Assembly: GCA_946122785.1 (NCBI GenBank)
Contig: CAMGYJ010000008.1
Location: 11,557,475-11,621,474, forward strand
Direction of reading: 5' to 3'
DNA: 64,000 nucleotides
Source: Linum tenue
Taxonomy: Eukaryota > Streptophyta > Magnoliopsida > Malpighiales > Linaceae
Below the pieces are notes generated by a model that did not search any database, was not told the DNA's origin, and worked only from the letters and a program-made list of their open reading frames with translations. Shown in pieces: positions 20,636-32,461 of this stretch. The position numbers were made by a program, and so were the translations under genes. Within the stretch, counting starts at the first letter, position 1. Each line of letters begins with the position of its first letter.

Positions 20636-21601
20636 TTTTTTTTTAAAAAAAGACAATATTTATGTCATTCAACCTGAATATCACCATTGAATTTTTTTAG
20701 TTCGAATAGTCAGACACATCAACTTTATTTTTCCGTGGAATTAGTATGTAAAATTTTGTTTTCCATCATTTTAGTACATAGATTTCCAATTTAACGATCA
20801 TGCACTCATGCTAACTAAGATTTAGTGACATAACAATAATTGGAGTTAATTTTATCGCGTAATATGCCACATCATATTTTTAGATTTACCTGTGATTCAT
20901 ACATTAATACTTGGACTAAGTCTGGATACAATTACATCCTAATCCAAATTGGAAAAAATAAGTGAAAATAAATTTTGATCTCATAGACCGTATATTATTA
21001 TACTTGTTCAACTATCTACATAAGAAAACACATTAACTCAACGTCAATGGTAGATTCAAAAACCGTCAATACCATAATGCTAAAATATCCATTACAAATT
21101 AACGGTTTCTACATACGAGATCATTTAAAAATTGTTGTTGTACAGAAGATATTTAGGATTTGCTGTTATTTAAGTTTAACAAATGGCTAAACTAACTTTA
21201 GCTATTGATATACGCTAATCCAACAAACCTTAATTGGGAGAGAGTCATGCATAAAACATTTCAAGTACGTTGTTGACTAGAAATAAAATTCCAGGTACCA
21301 ACTTCACCAAACTAGAAAAGTTCACGGTCAAACACAGTTATTAAATCGCGGTAAAATTCCCCCTCCGTTTCGTGTTGCGAACTCCAAACCAAATTTCCTT
21401 TCTCCGTCTGTTTCTTCTACAGCTGCCTGCCAGCCGCTCCCCCAAACCGCGCCGGCGACGAATCTTCCCTATAATTCTCGTCTCCCTCCTCCTTCCATGG
21501 ACGCCGCCTCCTCCATCGAAGACTTCCGCCTTCCCTAGCTTTCCCCATCTTCCTCTTGATTGCTTGAACCTGAAGCTTTCTCTCTCCCCCAATCCACAAC
21601 C
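20636..21601. other. Intergenic sequence and ATG18-like 5' leader
   Basis: The first 700 bp are AT-rich with no gene seen. From about 21350 the base composition becomes C/T-rich, and this should hold the ATG18-like promoter and leader. Open frames on the opposite strand at 21341-22417 are antisense shadows of the GC-rich first exon. Confidence 0.4.
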
Positions 21602-24099
21602 ATGACCTCAACTCTTCCGTCTTCTCCGCCGTTCCTCTCCTCCTCCTCCGCAGAAGCTCTCGTCGCACCCTCTTCTCCTTCCCGGATCTCCCTGCCTCAT
21701 CCCGCCGACGGCGGCGATGACGGCGCCGCCACGCAGCTGCTCTCCGTCTCCTGGAACCAGGACTACGGCTGCTTCGCCGCCGCAACCAGCTCCGGCTTCC
21801 GGATTTACAACTGCGAGCCTTTCAAGGAGACGTTCCGCCGGGACATCCGAGGCGGCGGGTTCAGGATCGTCGAGATGCTGTTCCGCAGCAACATCCTGGC
21901 CCTCGTCGGCAGCGACGCCAACTCCCAGTACCCGCCCAACAGGGTCCTCATTTGGGACGATCACCAGAGCCGCTGCATCGGCGAGTTCTCCTTCAGGTCG
22001 CAGGTCCGCGCCGTGAGGATGAGCCGGGACCGGATTGTGGTGGTGCTCGAGCACAAGGTGTATGTCTACAATTTCACGGATCTGAAGCTGCTTCATCAGA
22101 TCGAGACGTTGGCGAACCCTAGAGGGCTCTGCTGCCTCTCCCATCACCCCAACACTTCCGTGCTGGCTTTGCCTGGGCTGTACCGCGGCCAGGTTCGAAT
22201 TGAGCATTTTGGATTGAATCTGGTGAAGTTGGTGAATGCTCATGATAATCATATTGCTTGCCTCACAATTACCATGGATGGCCTGCTTCTTGCTACTGCT
22301 AGCACCAAGGGCACCTTGATCAGAATTTTCAACACCATGGATGGCACTCGGCTGCAAGAGGTAAGCTAGCTCTCTGGACTCTGAATTCGTAAATATTGAA
22401 CTGTAGTACTCTTTCATAACTCTGTGTTCAAAGTGCTCTTAAGGCACCAAGTGGGTTGAGCTGCTTTCAAAAGGGTTGAGTGATGGTCTTAAACTGATAA
22501 TGAATGCCTTTCTTATGACGTTTTACTTGCTGCCATCAATTTTGAGGATTGAGGGTAACTAGCATCCAATGATTTCCTCTTTAAAACATCGTCATTGATG
22601 ATCTTGGTCTTCACCGAAGTATCATTCCAATATTTATGATCTTGCTCTTCTGCAGGTGCGAAGAGGAGTGGACCGAGCTGAAATTTATGGCATTACACTG
22701 TCTCAGGATGTGCAGTGGTTGGCTGTGTCAAGTGGCAAAGGCACTGTTCATATTTTCAGTCTCAGGGTTAGAGTGGGTGGTGAAGACTCCTCCACTAACT
22801 CAAATCCTCCTCAAAGCCCAGCATTATTGCATCAGAATTCATCAACAGCTGTTACTGCTCTGGTTTCTCCCAGCACCAGTTCCAACCCGAGTTCATCATT
22901 GTCTTTTATGAGAGGTAGGTGAATTAATGAATCTTTGAATTTTAGAAATGGACCTTGAAATAATTTGTTGAGCTTAGTGATTCTAATGCATGCAACGACC
23001 AGTTGTACCAATAAACTGTGTATCCGAGCTCAACCCGGTATGATTTCTCAGGGTGTTATTGTGGTTTATGACAGCATTCTTGTGGTTCATTTACGGTTTT
23101 ACTATTAAGTATTGAACTGTCACTCTCACTGGTTCTATCTCCGGTACAGTTTCATAAACACTGGTTAAACTAGGATCTGGATTTATCGCAACAAATTTTG
23201 ATGTTGACAAGCTAGAATGATTTCCTTGGTATTAAATTGTGCTCATCATTTAGGTTACTTGGAGGTCTGTAGTTCTTGAAACTAGTACATGTAAAATATA
23301 AAAGCTCATCAAGGGTTTCCTTTTGAAAGTTTGATCCAGAAGAGATATATATGTCGGTGCCTGTATACTTCTCTATTTGTCTGTTTCTGTTTTTATGAAG
23401 TTCAACATTGAGATACGGTTAATGCACGATGAGCCATAATAATTTTTGTTCTAATATCTGTTGGTGTTGCCTTGTTTCCACCAGGGGTGTTGCCCAAATA
23501 TTTCAGCTCTGAGTGGTCATTTGCCCAGTTCCGTTTACCAGAGGAGACACATTTCATTGCTGCATTTGGATCTCAGAATACAGTCATTGTTGCTGGCATG
23601 GATGCAAGGTATGACACCGGTTACCATTTACTTCTCTTTTACAGGGTGCGGCACGTGAGAAATTAGATTAGTGGCAAATTGGCAGTTGAAGTAAAACTGC
23701 TATTACACAGATCCTGAATATAAGTTAGTGAACTTTGGCCTTACAGCACATGTTGTGAACTCCAAACCCAACTTCTCTCCATCATGCTTTCCTCGAGTGC
23801 TAAAGAACCACGAACTTGGATGTACCTGCTAGTACGTTGTATGCAGCTCATTGAAAGTTGTCATATACTCGAAATCAATACTTTAGGCTGCTTCTGTAGG
23901 ACCATGTTGATACTAACTAAACTTAAAGCAGCAGCACAGCTAATTCCATTAGGTTTTACTTATCATCTCCGATCACTCACAAAAATTTTGTTCTATTTTC
24001 CACAGCTTCCACAGATGTCAATTCGATCCAGTTCATGGAGGAGAGATGTTGCAGCAGGAATACGTCCGCTTCCTGAAAACTGAGAGCCGCCCTAAATAG
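21602..24099 (+). CDS. ATG18: ATG18-like PROPPIN autophagy protein (4 exons)
   Basis: Exons 21602-22360, 22656-22914, 23485-23608 and 24006-24099 join in frame to 411 residues, close to plant ATG18a-type proteins. PROPPINs are seven-bladed WD40 propellers that bind PI3P and PI(3,5)P2 on the phagophore and act with ATG2 in lipid transfer. The first exon has [20 protein letters not shown] and [16 protein letters not shown]. The lipid-binding loop motif appears as VRRG (residues 254-257) at the start of exon 2, after [15 protein letters not shown]. The last blade ends [19 protein letters not shown]. The start is the ATG in CAACCATGACC; upstream codons in the same frame lack an ATG. The N-terminal 40 residues are Ser/Pro-rich, as in plant members. 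Assignment to a subfamily (a, c or d) is not possible by eye. Confidence 0.93.
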
Positions 24100-24365
24100 C
24101 GCGAGCAGTCTGTTTCCCATTTCTGTAAATACGAGTTTCCAAATGTGCAGCACTGTATATAACCTTCCGATTCGATCGCATTCTTTGACTATGTTCGGTT
24201 CTAGTAAAACTGCCAGTCTAGTGAAATTGGTCTGAATACAGAATCAGTGGCTGGAAAGTCATCAAATTGTCATGCTTGCTGACTAAGTAAAGACTCCTTT
24301 CAGTACACAAGCAAACAAAAGAAGGGGAAAAAACATTCTGTTGGCAACTCATTGATCTATGCAAC

Positions 24366-24710
24366 TTCTGTTCTGTGTACAAAGTTGCAGACTTCACAGT
24401 TTCTGCTGACTTACATCACATGTTCCTATCTCATTAGTCATTAGTCTATCTGTAACTATGGCTGCCTGATTACTATGACCAAAGTCTAACAACAAAAGAG
24501 GCACTAGCTAGTTACAACCCTTAGAAGGTGGGAGTCGCAACTCTTCTGATCTGTGCAGACTTTTGTGTACAAAGTTGCAGACTTCACATTTTCTGCTGAC
24601 TGACATTCACATGGTTCCTATCTCATTACTCTTATCTGCAACTATGCCTTGCCTGATTGCTAAAACCAAATTCTAATGGCAAAAGAGGCTCTAGTCTAGT
24701 TACCACCTTG
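24366..24710. repeat. Imperfect tandem duplication of the F-box gene 3' end
   Basis: Two ~145-bp segments, about 24380-24527 and 24565-24708, share GTGTACAAAGTTGCAGACTT, TTCTGCTGACT, TTCCTATCTCATTA and CTAGTTACMAC. The second contains the stop codon of the F-box gene. The first ends in a degraded version of its last codons (GTTACAACCCTTAGAAGG against GTTACCACCTTGATTTGG). They lie directly between two convergent genes. Confidence 0.7.
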
Positions 24711-25958
24711 ATTTGGTGGGAGCTGCAAGGTCAAGAGATTCTCAGTATAGGTACAGAAATCCAAGCTGCGCAAATTCGCAGGAATGCTCACCTTCCTAAA
24801 CGTCCCGTTCTCAGGGTTGATGAAGATGATCGCGTTCTCAGGCGAGCTGTAGATGATCAGATCACTCCTGCATTCCTTGATCTCTCCCAGGATGGTTCCG
24901 TGGCCGAAAACCGGCAGCGAGACGACGGCTTGTCTGACCCAATGGCTGTTCTCCTGATCAGTCAGCAGCCACACCACCAGGCGGAGCGGGAGGTCTTCCG
25001 GAGTCTCAATCATGCTCAGCTTCCCAACGCTCCCGGCGAGCTTGGACTCCATGATTCTCAGAGGAATCTCACCGGCCTCCCTCCAATCACCGACGCTCGG
25101 CCTCGGCCTCCTCAAGCCTTGAGGCCAGCGTACAACTCCAAACCTCTCTTTCTTGACGTCCAAGTAAGCCAAGAAAACGTCCGGCCTAGCCTGAGCTGTG
25201 CTGTGGCAGAGGCAATGCTGGTTCTGCACAATCTTCCAGTAGATGGATTCGGTCCCACGGGCGAAAACCGGCAAGCCGACCTGGGTCACGAAGTAAGGGC
25301 AGGTGTCAGCCAGCAGTTTCCAGTCGTTGGTCGCCGCCGCCGCCGCCGCCGGCGGTTGGGCGGAAACAGAGTAGGTGAAAACAGAGCACTCCAACTTGCA
25401 GGGCGAGTGGTCTCCTAGCCAAGGCCTGTGCACCACTCTCGCCACTTTGTACTCCCCGGCCGATTCCATGTACCCGAACCCGAACCCGGAAATGGTTAAC
25501 GGATTTCCTTGACGGTCGACGCCGTGGGGCGGCGGGAGCTGGATGAGGGAACGGGTGGCCGGATTGCAGAGGTAGACGCAGGTTTCGGTGGCGAAACAGA
25601 GCAACCCGCGGGAACTCAGGAGGACGAGCTTGATCGGCCCGCCGACGGCGTTTACGCGGAGGACGTCGAGGGGAACGCCGGCGGAGTTCAAGATTGCGAA
25701 GCGTTGGCGGACTGTGCCAGAGAATTGGTCGTAATCGAAGTCGGAGAACCGGAAGAAGAAGCGGGGAACGGAAGCCCTGCGGGCGTAGTGCGTCTCTTGG
25801 AATTTGGGGTGGGAAATTAGGCGGTGCCATGCCTTGGAGACGCACTTGAAGCGGAGGAGGGATTTGGCGGGGAGGTCTAAGAGAATGCTGATGATGCATA
25901 TGCGAGAGGAGGGAGTTGAGAAGCTGAGCTGCTGCGGTTGAGGGGGATGAGGCTCCAT
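24696..25958 (-). CDS. F-box protein with F-box-associated domain, intronless
   Basis: A single 420-residue frame begins MEPHPPQPQQLSFSTPSSR. Residues about 18-62 form an F-box (ISILLDLPAKSLLRFKCVSK, then AWHRLISHPKFQETH), the part that binds SKP1/ASK in SCF ubiquitin ligases. The rest matches F-box-associated domains of plants: LLSSRGLLCFATE, YLCNPATRSLIQLPPP, SGFGFGYMESAGEYKVARV, then a region with KLECSVFTYSV and a C-terminal WVRQAVVSLPV. A run of five alanines (AAAAA) near residue 205 is encoded by GCC/GCG repeats. No introns, frame breaks or odd residues are seen. The target protein cannot be predicted. Confidence 0.88.
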   Translation of the reverse strand: MEPHPPQPQQLSFSTPSSRICIISILLDLPAKSLLRFKCVSKAWHRLISHPKFQETHYARRASVPRFFFRFSDFDYDQFSGTVRQRFAILNSAGVPLDVLRVNAVGGPIKLVLLSSRGLLCFATETCVYLCNPATRSLIQLPPPHGVDRQGNPLTISGFGFGYMESAGEYKVARVVHRPWLGDHSPCKLECSVFTYSVSAQPPAAAAAATNDWKLLADTCPYFVTQVGLPVFARGTESIYWKIVQNQHCLCHSTAQARPDVFLAYLDVKKERFGVVRWPQGLRRPRPSVGDWREAGEIPLRIMESKLAGSVGKLSMIETPEDLPLRLVVWLLTDQENSHWVRQAVVSLPVFGHGTILGEIKECRSDLIIYSSPENAIIFINPENGTFRKVSIPANLRSLDFCTYTENLLTLQLPPNQGGN

Positions 25959-27711
25959 AGCTTTGCAGAGTGAGGTTGATTTCTCGGGGTAAAGAAGAAG
26001 AAAGAATCGATCTTTGGGGTTTCTTGTTAATGGGTTTTTTTTTGGTTTCCTTTGGGGGCGAAAGGAGAACGGAGATGAATCAAAAATGGCGGGTGTTGCT
26101 TGCTGGGGACTGTTTGGGTGGGCGGGGTTGGGAGGGTCTTGGGGTCGTTTAAGGTCTATAAATAAATAATTATAAAAAGGTATTTATATTTATTGAGAAC
26201 AAGCCTAATTAGTAATTGTCATTGTTGCTAAAGACTATTTTCTTCATAAAAAAAAAGCTTAAATGCAACCTTAATTTTCATGATTTTCTTGATCTAAATT
26301 CACTTTAAGCGGTGGAGATTTAGTTATGGGTTTTTGTTAGGGGTATGCAACTGATCCAGCCATATCATGCTACCGATAACAAGACAATAATTGTAAAGTG
26401 ATCAGTTCGAATATCAGAACTTTTGAACAATTGTCATTTTTTCCTCTTTCAAATGCACGAATAGCATCGTATATGGTATTTATGTGCGACTTTCCCTCAA
26501 AAATGGTATGGTCATTGCATCAAAATAATCAAAAAGAAGTAAAAGGAAGGCTAAAAACAAGTACAAGGTGAAATAGCTTCCTTTCATGTTAACGTGAAGA
26601 ATGTTCAAGAAGTCGCTAGGTGTAAAGCAGCCATTAAAGTCTTGTCTAACGCATAGCGGGTTTAGACGTTGTTTAAGCGTATCTAGACGTTTGAAAACAA
26701 AAATAGTAAGTTATACCAAATGATGAATAAATTAGCAGACTTGCGACACATTTGCAGTTCAATTCTAATGATTAATAGCTTAGTTAACACCTAAGAATAC
26801 GAAACATATATGTCACAAATTCATGGAATGATATTTGAATAGCTCACTGTTCTTATGATGATGTCAAGTACCACATTTGATATTGACGGTCTAGATTCAC
26901 TTAAATATGCATAGGCGACACTTAGGCATTACCTTAATCCATTTAGGCTTTCTGAATTCCTGAAAATTGCGAAACCCATATGCAAGACATTTTGGTATTG
27001 TCTAGCGCCTAAACATGTTTAAACATAAAGTTAAACGAAACTTTTTGAACCATGAACGTGACTCAAACACGACTGTCACATTTGGCATCCTTGTCACTGC
27101 CCCGCAATCTGAAGAGCGGGTTAAGAACTTTGTAAGAACATTGACTGTCCTTAGAGACTGCAGTAGAACCCAGACCAGCTAGCATACCACAGTTCACAGA
27201 TCATATCGGACAGGTCGTCGAGGATCAACTGGTTCAACCGTTCGGTCCGTTGCAGACCGTCAACCCTCCAACAGGGGGAGAACACGACCAGTCTGAGGTC
27301 AATATTATCAGCAAACATGACCAAAACCCATATCAACTTGATAACAACAATGAGCATTTTTCATGCAACTGATGGGAACAAAGCAGCTCCAAGTTCATAC
27401 ATTGTTGCCAAAGATAGAACCAACAGTCAGAAGTTCCCAGGCCGGTAGTTCCTTCTTATCCATCTCTTTTTTTTCTTTCTTTCTTTCTTTCCTTCCTTCC
27501 TTCCTTCCAAACTAGTCTGTGTCTGTTCGGCTCTACGCTGTTCAGAAAGGTTTATTCATTCACTTCGATTTTTTATTCAACTCGCATCATTACATCTGAT
27601 AACTTCTCTTCCAAGTAACTTTGAGCATGAAGTTGGCGGTTGGTTGCCCTTTCGATCATTATATTCTGCTGACAAGATTCTGGATGCGCTCGGAACATGG
27701 TTGATGTTGTT
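25959..27711. other. Intergenic sequence
   Basis: From 26150 to 27100 the sequence is AT-rich, with some words resembling degraded hAT ends (TAGACGTTGTTTAAGCG, GCGCCTAAACATGTTTA) but no clear boundaries. A minus-strand 68-residue frame at 27151-27357 has no recognisable similarity. The stretch near 27700 should be the 3' UTR of the MDR gene. Confidence 0.35.
27465..27508. repeat. Pyrimidine (TTTC/TTCC)n microsatellite
   Basis: A run of TTTC units changes to TTCC units over about 44 bp in intergenic DNA. Confidence 0.85.
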
Positions 27712-29768
27712 TCAAAGCTTTGATCTTGAATGGCTTGCATCGTCAATGGTAATCATCACCTTCCCAATGGCTTTTCTCTCTTTGATTGCAGCAAAAGCAA
27801 GGCCGGCCTGTTGAAAGAAATGCAAAATCAAGATGAATACATCCAATTTTAAGGCAACAGTGAAGCAGCCATCGCAAAATTAACAAGCACAATGCATGAT
27901 GATGATATTGGAACAGCATGAATCAGATCCTAACCCCACCACCTTTATGCTCATGTCATCAAATGATTTAGCTCGAATTTATAAGACACCACAGTAGGCA
28001 TAAATCTATGTCAAGGGAACGTATAGTGATAATCTAATGCATACATAAATTGCTTTACAATACAATATCCTGAAAGAATCCATCAACTCTGGTGAGTCAT
28101 CTAAGATCGAAACAAGCTTCAATTTTCTATCACCTTTTGTGAAACCTAGCTCTCCAACTCATGGATAATCGATTGCAGCAAACCTAACCTTCCCAGTTCT
28201 ACTTTCTGCAAGGTCTAGTAAATTCTACATTTTCCCATAGCTGAAGCACAAGTATTGTCCATCAAAACTGGAGATAAGTAAAGCAAATGAAAACGTCTGA
28301 CGGAATTCAAACCTCTGAGAGGCTGTAAGTATGAGAAATGTGGATAGTGATGAGTCCCCTTGCCATCCAGCTAAGTAGTTCCTTGAGAGAATCTTCAAGA
28401 ACAGGTGGCCTATGTATTTTGTAGCTTCCCCAGTAGAGTCCATGAACAGTCCAGTTCTGTAGAGTACACACATTCAGCATTCACTTGGTAAGACAGATAG
28501 AAGAGAACAGTTAATTAGGTTTTCTGCCTGACCATCTTTTCTGTTTCTTAATGAGCTTTTATTGTACACTGAATATCTTAGTTCAGTTATTTTCAGAACG
28601 AGGAATCATTTTTTGAAGGATAAAATTAAGCATGTACCTTGACAAGAGCAATGTTGGCAGGAATGAGGGGTATTTCACCACTGGCGAAACCGATAACCAG
28701 AATCTGTGCACCCCAATTCAAAAGCTTCAAGCTCTCTTTCGTAAGCTTCCCACCAACTGGATCATATAGAACATCCACCCCTTTTAGCTTCCTCGACTTA
28801 AGGAAGTTCTTGACACTCACAGTAACACCTTCTTTGGTAGAGTCCACGACATGATCAACTCCCATCGACCTCAGAAGCTGAATCTTCTCCTCTCCCCTGT
28901 GACAGTTTGCAACACCAGAAGGAAGATTCCCCCCTTAAGCTCCAATGCATCATTGCCAGCCAGTACAAGGTGAAGGCTGAAATATTGGTTTTGTGAAGAA
29001 AGTACCTAGCAACAGCAATAACAATAGCTCCACGAATTTTGCCAATTTGGACAGCAGAAAGGCCAACACCTCCAGCTGCTCCAAGAACCAGAAGAACCTA
29101 AACACAACAGCAGAATCCCCAATTTCTTCTATCAAGTAACAGAACTCCCAATTCCAGACAAGCAATTCACAAGGGGAAGTCAGAGGGAGTGGAAAGAACT
29201 AACCTGGCCAGGACCCAGCTGAGCTCTATGAACAAGAGCGATATGAGAGGTTCCAAAAGCAACTGGTAGAGCAGCAGCAGCCACCAGATCGCATTCTTTC
29301 GGCACCAGATACCTTCTCAAAGTTTTTACTTTGTTTTTCAGCGGATTAATTTGTAACTTAAGGAGAACTCTAAACTAAAGTAATCGAAATGGGAGAGAAT
29401 AAGTAATTGAAGAGGTGATTTGCTTACAGTTCGGACTGATCGGCGACGATGAACTGGGCGAAGGAGCCGAGGGCGGCGAAGGAGCAAACATGGTCTCGGA
29501 CTTTGAAAAGGGAGACGCCGGAACCGACGGCGTCGACGACGCCGGCGTAATCGGAGCCTGGAATGAAGGGCAGCGGTGGCTTCTCCTGGTATTTCCCTAG
29601 AACCTGAAGGTAATTGGCGAAGTTCAAGCTCGTGGCTTTGACCCTGACTCTAACGGCGGTGGGAGAGTCAAGCGGCGGAACCGGGTGGTTCTTTCTCAGG
29701 ACGATCGGTGAACCTTCACCGATTGCAGTCGCCGGGTCCCCAAGCTTCTCGCACACCAAAGCCTCCAT
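27712..29768 (-). CDS. Quinone oxidoreductase-like MDR protein (zeta-crystallin-like), 6 exons
   Basis: Minus-strand exons 29428-29768, 29204-29312, 29006-29097, 28638-28896, 28313-28456 and 27712-27807 join in frame to 346 residues. The product is a medium-chain dehydrogenase/reductase of the zinc-free quinone oxidoreductase branch, which reduces quinones or enones with NADPH. The GroES-like domain shows ATSLNFANYLQVLGKY and PFIPGSDYAGVV; the Rossmann fold begins at exon 3 with VLGAAGGVGLSAVQIGK (nucleotide-binding AxxGxxG), followed by the catalytic-domain words GVDVLYDPVGG and VIGFASGEIP. The structural and catalytic zinc cysteines of alcohol dehydrogenases are absent. The start is the ATG at 29768; a longer in-frame stretch upstream lacks family similarity. 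No typical transit peptide or C-terminal peroxisome signal is evident (it ends SRSKL, a weak SKL-like tripeptide that could be a PTS1). If so, it may be peroxisomal. Confidence 0.9.
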
Positions 29769-30015
29769 AGTTCCTTGCCCGTCGGTGATTTTCGCTGTTG
29801 CGAGTGAAATTCTCTCTGTTTTTTCTCTAACTGTCGATGATGACTTGATATAGTGATGGAGACAAGTAGTTGGTGGCGCGCCGGCTAACAAAAATGGCTT
29901 TTTGTCGTTTTCCCGTCTCCTGAAGACATATCGCATTTCTTTATTCAGTCATCGTTCTTTCCTAGAAACCAGCCAACCTTATCCCTCTGTCTGATTTTTT
30001 CGATATACAGCCACC
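29769..30015. promoter_or_regulatory. Divergent promoter between the MDR and hydrolase genes
   Basis: Only 247 bp separate the two start codons, so both genes share a compact bidirectional control region. No TATA box stands out on either strand. Confidence 0.5.
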
Positions 30016-32236
30016 ATGAGTGGCAATGGGGTAGCAATAGCATCGACCCATCATCACTCGCGGTGTCATCAAGCTCAGTTTCAAAGTTCCCCGAAAACCC
30101 ATCTCTTTTTTGGCCACTCCAGCTCCAATTCGTCTCCCCCAATCCGTAAAGCTAAGATCTTTAGTAAACGCCATAGCTCTCTCAGACTCTGTATGCCAAG
30201 AAGCTCTCAAGATGCTCTGGTTTTGGGGAGGAATGGGAACCTTACCGGCAATCCAATTACCAAATTCATTCCTCGTCCATCAATTTCGGCGTCTGCTTCT
30301 TCGTCTTCCCTCAGTGGCTCTGCCGGCGCTTTCCCGGAGCAGCTGTCGGACACAGAGGAAAAGAAGAAGATAGTGAAGAAGAAGAGGAAGAAGGAAATAG
30401 CTGGCATTGATCAAGATGAACTGGTGGATCCTGAACTTTTAGCAGACCCAGACAGTTGTTTCTGCGAGTTCAGAGGTGTGAAGATACACCACAAGCTATA
30501 CGAATCGCAATCGCCAGGGGAAAATAGCTCTTCGCCTCAAATTGCTTCTTCTGATCCTAAAAAGAAGCTGGGGTTTCCTATCGTCTTACTGCATGGCTTT
30601 GGAGCTTCTTTGTTCTCATGGAGCAGAGCGATGAAGAGGTTGGGAGAAGCCACATCTGCTCCTAAAGTTGTTGCCTTTGATAGACCAGCCTTCGGATTGA
30701 CCTCCAGAGTGGATCCTTCTTCTTCTTCTTCCCTTAAGGCTGAGGATCCCAAGCCATTGAATCCATACTCCATGGCGTTTGCTGTGCTTGCTACCTTGTA
30801 CTTCATTGATTTCCTGAAGGCTGACAAAGCAGTTCTAGTGGGGTATGTTCTCCCCAATTTCCCCATCTCCAATGCTCTTGTTTTCCCCTTTGCTTGCCAG
30901 TGATTACGAGGTGTTAATTCATGCTGCATTGGATTTCATTGGAACTGCAAATTTCACTGTAATTGATTGTTGGTGGCCCTGGCCCCTGAGAGTTCAATGT
31001 ACCTTAACTGCTTGTTATGATGTCCAAGCAATTGTCTGTGATGTTGAAAATGTTGGGTTTTCCTCATTATGATTGAAACCATGACATACCAGGCATTCTG
31101 CTGGTTCTCTTGTAGCAGTGAATACCTACTTTGAGGCTCCCGATCGCGTAGCTGCTCTGATACTTGTTGCCCCTGCAATATTTGCGCCCAATCCAAGTCC
31201 AAAAGGTTCAAAAGGAAGTGAATCGGGAAGAGGTAACCTTGCGGAGGGGGCTGAAGAGGATAAATCGGATTCTAAAGGTGTGCTCGGAAATCCATTCATT
31301 GCACTGTTAAAGAAGTTGTCTCGACTTGCTGCGTCTATAGCTCGGGCCACACTGAAACTGTTGAATGGGATGATGAACATGCTTGACTCCCTATACAAGA
31401 AAGCATTGTCTGCCATTCTGTGCTCTGCCTTGGGCTTAATGCTGGTAAAAAAATTCAGTCTCTTTGTTACTTCATTCACCTTTCGGTATGGCATATTTAT
31501 CGCTTTCAATGTGAAACCTTAATCATCATTCTGCAGTTCAAAGTTCCATGTACTTATGATATACATTGGCTTGTGTGGAGTTCAGATCAGGATGGCGATT
31601 GACAAATTTGGTGTACTTGCTGTGAAGAATGCATGGTATGATGCTCAGCAAGCTAATGAAGAAATTCTTAGTGGTTATACCAGGGTGAGTCGACTGTTTC
31701 TCTCATCCCTCCTTAACTTGCTGGCACAGAATTAGAAACTATGGTGCAGCTAAGTGAAAAGTGATCTCTATTTCTGACTTGTTACCTCTGGAAACTCGCA
31801 TGACCGGAATGAAGCCGTTAAGAGTCAAGGGTTGGGACAAAGCTCTTGCAGAATTCACCGCAGCAACTCTTGCAGCTGTTGACTCCGAAGCCAGGGCACC
31901 TGTATCAAAAAGGCTTCATGAAATTACTTGTCCTGGTAAGTATTCATGGTGTGATGATGCAAAAGATCTTGGTTAATTCAGAGTTTTGCCTAACACAGAT
32001 TCTTGCCATTTTCAAACCCAGTTCTTGTAGTGACCGGGGATACTGATCGAATCGTTCCTGCATGGAATGCTAAGAGACTTTCACAAGCCATTCCTGGATC
32101 TAGCCTTGAAGTAATTAAGTATTGTGGCCATCTGCCACAAGAAGAAAAAATGGAAGAGTTTGTGACTGTCGTCCAGAAGTTTCTCCAAAGGGCTTTTGGT
32201 GATATGAAGGAGCCATCTCTGCAGCCTTCTCACTAG
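30016..32236 (+). CDS. Alpha/beta-hydrolase, probably plastid-targeted (5 exons)
   Basis: Exons 30016-30842, 31093-31444, 31586-31684, 31815-31935 and 32022-32236 join in frame to 537 residues. The fold is seen from PIVLLHGFGASLFSWSRAM (oxyanion loop HGFG) and VVAFDRPAFGLTSR. The nucleophile elbow GHSAG is split by intron 1 (G276, then H277-S278-A279-G280). A probable acid lies in VVTGDTDRIVPAW (D473 or D475) and the histidine is H503 in KYCGHLPQEEKMEEF. The N-terminal ~100 residues are Ser/Lys/Arg-rich with few acids, like a chloroplast transit peptide, followed by a basic stretch (KKKIVKKKRKKE). A long insertion after the elbow (rich in Ser, Gly and Glu, then hydrophobic helices) forms the lid. 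The exon 3/4 border rests on the acceptor GAAG|CCG. The substrate is unknown; plastid lipid or ester hydrolysis is a guess. Confidence 0.88.
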
Positions 32237-32461
32237 AATTCATGCTCTCTCTTCCAGACATGATTTTGTTGTCTGTAATAAGTAATAACACTATGCTGCC
32301 ATTGATTTTAGTTTGACAAGGAAAATGTAACTCACACACAACAATGTGAGGGACCGAGAAAAAAAGATGAACCCATCTTGTATACTTCATTACATGATAA
32401 AATGAGCATTCAGCTATGCATTATAGTTATCAGAAATTAGGATCCGTAAAAAATTGTAAGA
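32237..32461. other. 3' flank of the hydrolase gene
   Basis: This holds 3' UTR-like sequence up to the remnant of the C2-domain pseudogene. No other feature is seen. Confidence 0.35.

Noticed and set aside
21341..22417. Antisense frames up to 269 codons over the ATG18-like first exon
   Set aside because: They are mirror products of GC-rich coding sequence; only the plus-strand frame shows WD40/PROPPIN motifs and proper splicing.
24657..25820. Plus-strand frames over the F-box gene
   Set aside because: They are shadows of the intronless minus-strand F-box coding sequence.
27151..27357. 68-codon minus-strand frame in intergenic DNA
   Set aside because: No family resemblance and no supporting splice or promoter signal.
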